This document shows, in pieces, positions 1-6,442 of a DNA stretch of 33,888 nucleotides (its first letter is position 1; each line of letters opens with the position of its first letter). A program made the position numbers and the translations under genes. Source of the DNA: Paracoccaceae bacterium (GTDB lineage: Bacteria; Pseudomonadota; Alphaproteobacteria; Rhodobacterales; Rhodobacteraceae); contig SLBI01000286.1 in NCBI GenBank assembly GCA_007126375.1, positions 1 to 33,888 of the forward strand, given 5' to 3'. A model generated the notes under the pieces. It searched no databases and had not been told where the DNA came from. It saw nothing but the letters and a program-made list of their open reading frames with translations.

Positions 1-828
1 ATTGTCTCGGCGCAGTTGAACGACGGCATGGGGTTTGACGTCGGGGGCATGCGGGTTCGTCAGGCCGACCGGTTTCATAGGCCCGTGGCGCAACGTCTCG
101 CGACCGCGCTCGGCCATCACCTCGATCGGCAGGCAGCCGTCGAAATAGCCCGCAGTCTCGCCGGGTTTGAACGTGGTCTTTTCCGCCGCGAGCAGGGCAT
201 CGATGAAGGCCCCGTACTGGTCGCGGTCCATCGGGCAGTTGAGATAGGCCGTGCGCTCGGCCTCGGTCTCTCCCTTGTCATAGCGAGACTGGAACCAGGC
301 CTTGCCGAGGTCGATCGAATCGAAATGAACGATGGGGGCGATGGCATCGAAAAAGGCCAGCGCCTCGGCGCCGGTCTCGGCTGCGATCGCCCGTGCCAGA
401 CCGGAGGAGGTGAGCGGCCCCGTGGCGATGATCCAGCGTCCGGTCGGGGGAAGCTCTGCAATCTCATCCTCCGAAATGCTTATCCGGGGATGTGCGCGCA
501 AGCGGGCGGTCACCGCGGCTGCGAAGGCTTCACGATCCACCGCCAGCGCGCCGCCGGCGGGCAGACGATGCGCATCGGCCGTGGCGATGATCAGGCCGCG
601 TGCCGCCCGCATCTCCCAGTGAAGCAGCCCGACAGCGTTGCGTTCGTCATCATCCGACCGAAAGGAGTTGGAGCAGACCATCTCTGCAAGGTGACCGGTC
701 TGGTGGGCGAAGGTGCCGATACGTGGCCGCATCTCGTGCAACACCACCGACACGCCTGCCTCTGCCGCCTGCCAGGCAGCCTCGGACCCGGCCATGCCGC
801 CGCCGACGATATGCAGCGTCTCGGTCAT
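1..828 (-). CDS. trmFO: TrmFO, methylenetetrahydrofolate-tRNA-(uracil-5-)-methyltransferase (C-terminus cut by window edge)
   Basis: Manual reverse-strand translation from ATG at 828: [60 protein letters not shown]..., reading through [22 protein letters not shown] at the edge. [12 protein letters not shown] motif and MRP/HQT..LAE(M)VCSNS signature. Absent from the ORF track, presumably because it is open at the edge. Confidence 0.95.
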   Translation of the reverse strand, partial: MTETLHIVGGGMAGSEAAWQAAEAGVSVVLHEMRPRIGTFAHQTGHLAEMVCSNSFRSDDDERNAVGLLHWEMRAARGLIIATADAHRLPAGGALAVDREAFAAAVTARLRAHPRISISEDEIAELPPTGRWIIATGPLTSSGLARAIAAETGAEALAFFDAIAPIVHFDSIDLGKAWFQSRYDKGETEAERTAYLNCPMDRDQYGAFIDALLAAEKTTFKPGETAGYFDGCLPIEVMAERGRETLRHGPMKPVGLTNPHAPDVKPHAVVQLRRDN

Positions 829-1147
829 CGAACGGGATGTAGCGGTCTCGCGTGGCAAAGGAAAGGGGCCGCCGCGTGGCCGCCGGCGCGGACGAGTTTC
901 TTGAACAGCCGTGTCGCCCGGTGCCGGCGCGGGTCCCGAAAAGCTCCGCCGGCCATGCAAGGAATGCCCCGTTGCCATGCAGGCATCGAAGCCCGCGGCA
1001 TTCCACGAAGTTGCGGGCCGGCGCATCTGGAGAGCAGACGCGGTGCCGGGGCGTGCACGGACGCCGGTACGGCTGATCTGCATCGGTTCGAGCCGAAGCA
1101 GGCGTATCGGACGGGGCAAGGCGCATGGCGCCCGGAGAGAGCGGGTC

Positions 1148-3868
1148 TCAGACCTCGGCCGCCTCCTCGCCGGTCTCGGCGATGCGTGCGACCGAAACGA
1201 CCTGCTCGCCGGGGGCGGTGGCAAAGACACGCACCCCGCCCGCCGAGCGCGACCGGAACGAGATTCCTTCAACCGGAATGCGGATCGACTGGCCGGTGGA
1301 GGTGGCCAGCATCACCTGATCGGCGAGGTCCACCGGGAAGGCGGCGACCAGCCGGCCGCCGCGCATTGCCCGGTCCATCGCCGCCACACCCTGGCCGCCG
1401 CGCCCGCGCACCGGATAGTCGTGGCTGGACGAAAGCTTGCCCAGCCCGCGGGCGGTGACGGTGAGGATCAGATCCTCGGCCGCCGACATCTCGGCATATC
1501 GCGCCTGGCTCAGCGCAACCTCGGCAACGGCATCCTCCTCCTCCTCGGCCTCTGCGGCCTCTTCCAGCGCCCCCTCGACGGCGCGGCGCATGCGCAGATA
1601 GGCGACGCGCTCTCCCGGGGTGGCATTGAAATGACGGATCACCGCCATCGACACGACGCGGTCGTCGCCGCCCAGACGGATGCCGCGGACGCCGGTGGAG
1701 TCGCGTCCCTTGAAGATGCGCACATCCGTGGTGCGGAACCGTATCGCGCGCCCCGTCGCGGTGACCAGCAGCACATCGTAGTCCTCGCCGCAGATGCGGG
1801 CGTTCACGAGGCTGGTGCCCTCGGGCAGTTTCATCGCGATCTTGCCGTTGCGCATGACATTGGCGAAATCCGAAAGCTGGTTGCGGCGCACGTCACCGGC
1901 CGAGGTGGCGAAGACGATCTGCAGGCTCTCCCAGTTCTCCTCGGGCCGGTCCACCGGCATGATCGCCGCGACAGAGACGCCCGGCTGGATCGGCAGGATG
2001 TTGACGATGGCCTTGCCGCGGGCCGAGCGGCCCGCCAGCGGCAGCCGCCAGCACTTCAGCTTGTAGGCCATCCCGTCGGTGGTGAAGAACAGCAGCGGCG
2101 TATGCGTGTTGGCGACGAAGAGGGTGGTGACCACGTCGTCCTGCTTGGTCGCCATCGAGGCCAACCCCTTGCCGCCGCGGCGCTGCGCGCGGAACTCGGC
2201 CAGCGGCGTGCGCTTGATGTAGCCGGACTGGGTGACGGTGACGACCATGTCCTCGCGCTCGATCAGATCCTCGTCGTCGAGGTCGCCCTCCCAGTCGAGG
2301 ATTTCGGTGCGGCGGGGGACGGCGAAGGCGTCGCGCACCTCGATCAGTTCCTGGGCAATGATCTCCATGATCCGCGCCCGCGACCTGAGGATGTCGAGGT
2401 AATCGGTGATCTTTCCGGCCAGATCCTGCAACTCGTCGGTGACCTCGCGAACCCCCATCGCGGTCAGGCGCTGCAGCCGAAGGTCGAGGATGGCGCGCGC
2501 CTGCAACTCGGAAAGGTGGTAGGTGCCGTCGGCGTTGATGGTATGGGTGGGATCGTCGATCAGCCGGATGTAATCGGCGATGTCGGCTGCCGGCCAGGCC
2601 CGCGTCATCAGCCGTTCGCGCGCCTCGGCCGGATCGGCCGAACTGCGGATCGTGGCCACCACCTCGTCCACGTTCGAAACCGCGACGGCGAGACCGCAGA
2701 GCAGATGCGCCCGTTCGCGGGCCTTCCGCAGATCGTAGGCCGTGCGACGCGCCACCACTTCCTCACGGAAGGTGATGAAGTGGCTCAGGAAATCCCGCAG
2801 CGAGAGTTGTTCTGGCCGCCCACCGTTCAGTGCCAGCATGTTGCAGCCGAAACTGATCTGCATCGGCGTGAAGCGGAACAGCTGGTTCAGAACCACCTCG
2901 GGCGTGGCGTCCCGCCGAAGCTCGACCACCACGCGCACGCCGACGCGGTCGCTCTCGTCCTGGACATGGGCGATCCCCTCGATCTTCCTTTCGCGCGCCG
3001 CCTCGGCGATCCTCTCGACCATGGTGGACTTGTTCACCTGATAGGGGATCTCGTCGATGACGATGGCGAAGCGGTCCTTGCGCAGTTCCTCGATGTGGGT
3101 TTTCGCCCGCACGATGACCGAACCGCGTCCCTCGACATAGGCGCGCCGCGCGCCGGAGCGGCCGAGGATCACGCCGCCGGTGGGGAAATCCGGGGCCGGC
3201 AGATGCTCCATCAGGTCTTCGGAAGCGAGGTCGGGCGTCTCGATCAAGGCCAGCGTGGCGGCGATGACCTCGCCCAGATTGTGCGGCGGGATGTTCGTGG
3301 CCATGCCGACGGCGATGCCGCCGGCGCCGTTGACCAGCATGTTGGGAAAGCGCGCCGGAAGGACGGTCGGTTCCCGGTCCTGACCGTCGTAATTGTCCTG
3401 AAAGGCGACAGTGTCCTTGCCGATGTCGGCCAGCAGCGCTTGCGCCGCCTTGTCCATGCGCACCTCGGTATAGCGCATGGCGGCCGCGTTGTCGCCGTCC
3501 ATCGAGCCGAAATTGCCCTGGCCGTCCAGAAGCTTGAGCGACATCGAGAACGGCTGCGCCAGGCGCACCAGCGCGTCGTAGACGGCTTGATCGCCATGCG
3601 GGTGATACTTGCCGATCACGTCGCCGACCACGCGCGCCGATTTGCGGTAGGGCCTGTCGTGGGTGAAGCCGTTCTCGTGCATCGAGAACAGGATTCGCCG
3701 ATGGACCGGCTTCAGACCGTCGCGCAGATCCGGCAGGGCACGCGACACGATCACGCTCATGGCGTAATCGAGGTAGGAGGCGCGCATTTCAGCGGAAATT
3801 GACACCGTGGGGCCGGCCGCGCGCGGCTTTTCATCCGTGTTCTCAGGAGGTTCCGGAGTATCGTTCAC
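1148..3868 (-). CDS. gyrA: DNA gyrase subunit A
   Basis: 906 aa; [61 protein letters not shown] and repeated C-terminal pinwheel blades. Confidence 0.98.
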   Translation of the reverse strand: MNDTPEPPENTDEKPRAAGPTVSISAEMRASYLDYAMSVIVSRALPDLRDGLKPVHRRILFSMHENGFTHDRPYRKSARVVGDVIGKYHPHGDQAVYDALVRLAQPFSMSLKLLDGQGNFGSMDGDNAAAMRYTEVRMDKAAQALLADIGKDTVAFQDNYDGQDREPTVLPARFPNMLVNGAGGIAVGMATNIPPHNLGEVIAATLALIETPDLASEDLMEHLPAPDFPTGGVILGRSGARRAYVEGRGSVIVRAKTHIEELRKDRFAIVIDEIPYQVNKSTMVERIAEAARERKIEGIAHVQDESDRVGVRVVVELRRDATPEVVLNQLFRFTPMQISFGCNMLALNGGRPEQLSLRDFLSHFITFREEVVARRTAYDLRKARERAHLLCGLAVAVSNVDEVVATIRSSADPAEARERLMTRAWPAADIADYIRLIDDPTHTINADGTYHLSELQARAILDLRLQRLTAMGVREVTDELQDLAGKITDYLDILRSRARIMEIIAQELIEVRDAFAVPRRTEILDWEGDLDDEDLIEREDMVVTVTQSGYIKRTPLAEFRAQRRGGKGLASMATKQDDVVTTLFVANTHTPLLFFTTDGMAYKLKCWRLPLAGRSARGKAIVNILPIQPGVSVAAIMPVDRPEENWESLQIVFATSAGDVRRNQLSDFANVMRNGKIAMKLPEGTSLVNARICGEDYDVLLVTATGRAIRFRTTDVRIFKGRDSTGVRGIRLGGDDRVVSMAVIRHFNATPGERVAYLRMRRAVEGALEEAAEAEEEEDAVAEVALSQARYAEMSAAEDLILTVTARGLGKLSSSHDYPVRGRGGQGVAAMDRAMRGGRLVAAFPVDLADQVMLATSTGQSIRIPVEGISFRSRSAGGVRVFATAPGEQVVSVARIAETGEEAAEV

Positions 3869-3912
3869 CAGATTGTGCCTTTCCTGCCCGCTCCCATATC
3901 TGGGGTGGCGGG

Positions 3913-3942
3913 ACTATACCCTATCCCTCATATGGGGTGCAA
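3913..3942 (-). promoter_or_regulatory. Candidate sigma70-type promoter for gyrA (TTGCAC-N18-TATAGT)
   Basis: Reverse strand TTGCAC (3942-3937) and TATAGT (3918-3913) with an 18-nt spacer, 45 nt upstream of the gyrA ATG (3868). Confidence 0.5.
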
Positions 3943-3957
3943 TGGCTGCACGGCGCG

Positions 3958-3986
3958 GTTGGCAGCCATGCGGCATGAGTGCCAAC
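3958..3986. repeat. 29-bp interrupted palindrome GTTGGCA-GC-CATGC-G-GCATG-AG-TGCCAAC in the gyrA/usg divergent region
   Basis: Direct reading: 7-bp and 5-bp arms symmetrical around G3972, with only the two GC/AG pairs mismatched (12 of 14 pairs complementary). Confidence 0.85.
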
Positions 3987-3998
3987 ATGCTGTTTCTG

Positions 3999-4026
3999 TT
4001 GAAAATTGCTGTCGGTCGGGCATGAT
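3999..4026 (+). promoter_or_regulatory. Weak candidate promoter for usg (TTGAAA-N16-CATGAT)
   Basis: TTGAAA 3999-4004 and CATGAT 4021-4026, upstream of ATG 4057. Confidence 0.3.
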
Positions 4027-4056
4027 CGGATTGCACGTTGGACTGAGGGAGACGCG

Positions 4057-4326
4057 ATGCAGCAGAGCGACACCGAGCTGATGCTCAAGGGGTATGGGCT
4101 CACCACTGCTGAACTCTACTACAGGATGCCGGATTATCGGAGCGTTCTCAACAGCTTCGTCTGGCAGCTCTACGATCTGGAACCGGATTACCCACGACTC
4201 TTTGCCTTCATCGAGTTCTGGCAGAACGAGATCGACGGGCCGCTGCACTCCGTGCGCTTCACCCACCGCAAGCTTATCGGGCCGGGCGAATGGCGCCAGG
4301 TGGTCGGCGAGTTCAGGCTGCACTGA
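4057..4326 (+). CDS. usg: Usg-family small conserved protein
   Basis: MQQSDTELMLKGYGLTTAELYYRMPDYRSVLNSFVWQLYDLEPDYPRLFAFIEFWQNEIDGPLHSVRFTHRKLIGPGEWR. This matches the alphaproteobacterial Usg pattern (LKGYGLTTAE..Y..PD, FVWQ.YDL.PD.PRL..F..FW...LDGPLHSVRFTH). GAGGGAG lies upstream of the ATG at 4057; the 4006 start in the track is less likely. Confidence 0.85.
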   Translation: MQQSDTELMLKGYGLTTAELYYRMPDYRSVLNSFVWQLYDLEPDYPRLFAFIEFWQNEIDGPLHSVRFTHRKLIGPGEWRQVVGEFRLH

Positions 4327-4360
4327 GCGTGCGCGCCTGACCGCCGTGTCGTGTCACCGG

Positions 4361-4822
4361 TTACACCGTCCGGCGCGCCGCCATGAGCCACAGGCCCGCG
4401 AGGACGAGCGAGGCCAGCGCGTTCCATGATGCCATGGAAAGCCCGAGGAGCGCCCACGGGATCTCGTCGCAGCGCACCACCGGCGCCTCCATGATCTGCG
4501 CAAGAAGGTCCTCGGCGCTGAGCGCGGAGATGTCGGGGGCGGCGCAGGTCGCCGGTCCGTCCCACCAGCCCTGTTCGACCCCGCTGTGATAAAGGGCGAT
4601 CCCGGTGCCGGCGAGCATCGCCGCCGCACCGAGTACAGGCAAAGCCGGGCCGCCGATGGCCAGGGCCACCGGCCCTGTAACCGCCCCCAGCAGATGCGGC
4701 CAGCGCTGCAGGATGCACAGAGGGCAGGGCGCCAGCCCGCCCAGATACTGAAACGCGAGCGCCGCGATCACAAGCGTCGCCGAAGCGCCTGCGGCAAGGA
4801 CAATGAGATGCGTGCGTGTCAC
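4361..4822 (-). CDS. dsbB: Disulfide bond formation protein B family
   Basis: 153 aa, multiple TM segments, GLAPCPLCILQRWPH CxxC motif and periplasmic loop cysteines (CAAPDIS, VVRCDEIPW). Confidence 0.93.
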   Translation of the reverse strand: MTRTHLIVLAAGASATLVIAALAFQYLGGLAPCPLCILQRWPHLLGAVTGPVALAIGGPALPVLGAAAMLAGTGIALYHSGVEQGWWDGPATCAAPDISALSAEDLLAQIMEAPVVRCDEIPWALLGLSMASWNALASLVLAGLWLMAARRTV

Positions 4823-5406
4823 AGATACCGGATTGCCATGAAGCCGCCGATCAGCAGCACGAGGAACAGGGTGAACATAAGGCCCAGCCGCCGTTCGATG
4901 AAGTCACGGATCGGTGCGCCGAACTTCCACAGCAGCGCCGCGACCAGAAAGAATCGGAAGCCGCGCGCCAGGATCGAGGTGACGATGAACAGAGGCAGGT
5001 TCAGCGCCGCCGCGCCCGAGAAGATGGTGATGACCTTGTAGGGAAAGGGTGTCACCCCGGCGAAGGCGATGGTCCAGAAAACCAGCGCCGGGTCCTCGTC
5101 GAAGCGCGCCTGCAGCGTCTCCCAGGCGCCGGTCTTGCCGTAGAACTCCAGCACCGGCCGGCCGACCGTCTCGTAGAGCCCCCAGCCGATGCCGTAGCCG
5201 GCCAGCCCCCCCGCCACCGAGGCCACCATCGCCACCCCGGCGATGACGAAGGCCCGGTGCGGCGCCGCCAGGATCATCGGGATCATCAGCACGTCGGGCG
5301 GGATCGGAAACACCGAGCTTTCGATGAAGGCGACGAAGGCCAGCGCCCAGAGCGCATGACGCGAACGGGCGAGCGAGATCGTCCAGTCGTAGAGGGCGCG
5401 GATCAT
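4819..5406 (-). CDS. YqaA/DedA-like (VTT/SNARE-associated family) membrane protein
   Basis: MIRALYDWTISLARSRHALWALAFVAFIESSVFPIPPDVLMIPMILAAPHRAFVIAGVAMVASVAGGLAGYGIG...; FIESSVFPIPPD.L and FAGVTPFPYKV motifs. The start at 5406 is preferred over 5457; it overlaps dsbB by 4 nt. Confidence 0.88.
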   Translation of the reverse strand: MIRALYDWTISLARSRHALWALAFVAFIESSVFPIPPDVLMIPMILAAPHRAFVIAGVAMVASVAGGLAGYGIGWGLYETVGRPVLEFYGKTGAWETLQARFDEDPALVFWTIAFAGVTPFPYKVITIFSGAAALNLPLFIVTSILARGFRFFLVAALLWKFGAPIRDFIERRLGLMFTLFLVLLIGGFMAIRYL

Positions 5407-5468
5407 GCGGGGCTCCTGGAGGTGCGCCCATCCATCACGCCGCGCCGCAGCGGTCAAGCGTCAGACGG

Positions 5469-5497
5469 TTGACCCCGCCCGCCCCCGCAGGCTACGG
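5469..5497 (+). promoter_or_regulatory. Candidate tRNA promoter (TTGACC-N17-CTACGG)
   Basis: TTGACC 5469-5474 and CTACGG 5492-5497, 10 nt upstream of the tRNA 5' end. Confidence 0.4.
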
Positions 5498-5507
5498 AAA
5501 CAATGCG

Positions 5508-5591
5508 GCCCGAGTGGCGGAACGGTAGACGCAGGGGACTCAAAATCCTCCGCCGCAAGGCGTGCGAGTTCGACTCTCGCCTCGGGCACCA
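5508..5591 (+). tRNA. tRNA-Leu(CAA), with encoded 3' CCA
   Basis: GCCCGAG...CTCGGGC acceptor stem, anticodon arm GGGGA-CTCAAAA-TCCTC (anticodon CAA), class II long variable arm, T-arm GCGAGTTCGACTCTCGC, then ACCA. Confidence 0.95.
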
Positions 5592-5646
5592 GTATTCGGT
5601 TATGATTACCTTGGGTGTTATCTTGAGGCGAATTGATCTTCAAAGA

Positions 5647-6036
5647 ATGTCGAAGGCCAAGCTTGAGGCAGCCGAAGTTCTCGCTCGGGCTGGCAAACAC
5701 TCAAACGCCTACTATTTGGCAGGCTATTCTGTGGAATTCGCGCTGAAGGCGTGTATCGCGCGGTTGATCTCCGCTGATACTTTACCAGAAAAAGGCTTAA
5801 TCGTCGAGACTCATTCGCATGATTTCGGCAAGCTGATGGGGCTTGCCGGCCTTAGGGCAGAACTAACCGCTGCTGAAAGAACAAGCCCATCATTCGCAGC
5901 AAACTGGGGAATCTGTTGCGAGTGGTCACCGAATGACAGATACAACGAGCGCTCGGCTTTTGAGACAAACGATCTGTTACGGTCAATCAACGATAGTCGC
6001 GACGGAGTATTGACTTGGATATCTCGCTATTGGTGA
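5647..6036 (+). CDS. HEPN-domain-like protein
   Basis: MSKAKLEAAEVLARAGKHSNAYYLAGYSVEFALKACIARL...NWGICCEWSPNDRYNERSAFETNDLLRSINDSRDGVLTWISRYW. This resembles HEPN proteins with YYLAGYAVE.ALKACIA and ..W....RY.....A..L..A.....GVL.WI...W blocks. An alternative ATG is at 5602; the track start at 5503 overlaps the tRNA and is wrong. Confidence 0.75.
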   Translation: MSKAKLEAAEVLARAGKHSNAYYLAGYSVEFALKACIARLISADTLPEKGLIVETHSHDFGKLMGLAGLRAELTAAERTSPSFAANWGICCEWSPNDRYNERSAFETNDLLRSINDSRDGVLTWISRYW

Positions 6037-6383
6037 GCGACGCTCAAGCACTAACCACTGCCCTCGACAGGACAAAGGTCCATCCACGTGCGGTTATGGT
6101 CGTCGTGGCACCAGAAACTGGCAACGTGCGCGTCTGGATAGTTCCTAGGGAAGACGCAATCAATAAACATGAATTCTATAGAATAGTGGCTGAATGTATT
6201 TCAGGCAACGATCTTGCGTCACTTGATGTGGGCATGGTTCAACTGACGAGGTCATCAAACTCAGCGATTCGGGGCCTAGCAAGTTTGATGTCAATTCAGG
6301 GCATCAACGACATACAAATGTCCGCAAACAGTTATGATGGCGTCATGTTGCCTGAAGGCATAGTTATCCGGTTGGACATCTAG
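6015..6383 (+). CDS. Hypothetical protein, overlapping partner of the HEPN-like gene
   Basis: 122 aa, MDISLLVSDAQALTTALDRTKVHPRAVMVVVAPETGNVRVWIVPREDAINKHEFYRIVAECISGNDLASLDVGMVQL...; overlaps the HEPN ORF by 22 nt on the same strand; no family recognised. Confidence 0.7.
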   Translation: MDISLLVSDAQALTTALDRTKVHPRAVMVVVAPETGNVRVWIVPREDAINKHEFYRIVAECISGNDLASLDVGMVQLTRSSNSAIRGLASLMSIQGINDIQMSANSYDGVMLPEGIVIRLDI

Positions 6384-6442
6384 CCTTTATATCCAAGACG
6401 CTCCGAATTCTCTCCGAAGTGGCTGGAAGCCCGCAAACAACA

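Noticed and set aside
16-1458. 480-aa plus-strand ORF
   Set aside because: Antisense to trmFO and the gyrA 3' end, with an Arg/Pro-rich tail; the real gene is trmFO on the minus strand.
3244-3597. 117-aa minus-strand Trp/Arg/Ser-rich ORF inside gyrA
   Set aside because: Frame-shifted reading of gyrA sequence with no independent start context or domain.
911-3802. 963-aa plus-strand ORF
   Set aside because: Fully antisense to gyrA; His/Asp/Gly/Arg-rich composition is typical of the antisense frame of a high-GC gene; no domain recognisable.
5503-5646. N-terminal extension of the HEPN ORF through tRNA-Leu
   Set aside because: This stretch is the tRNA gene; an open frame through it is coincidental.
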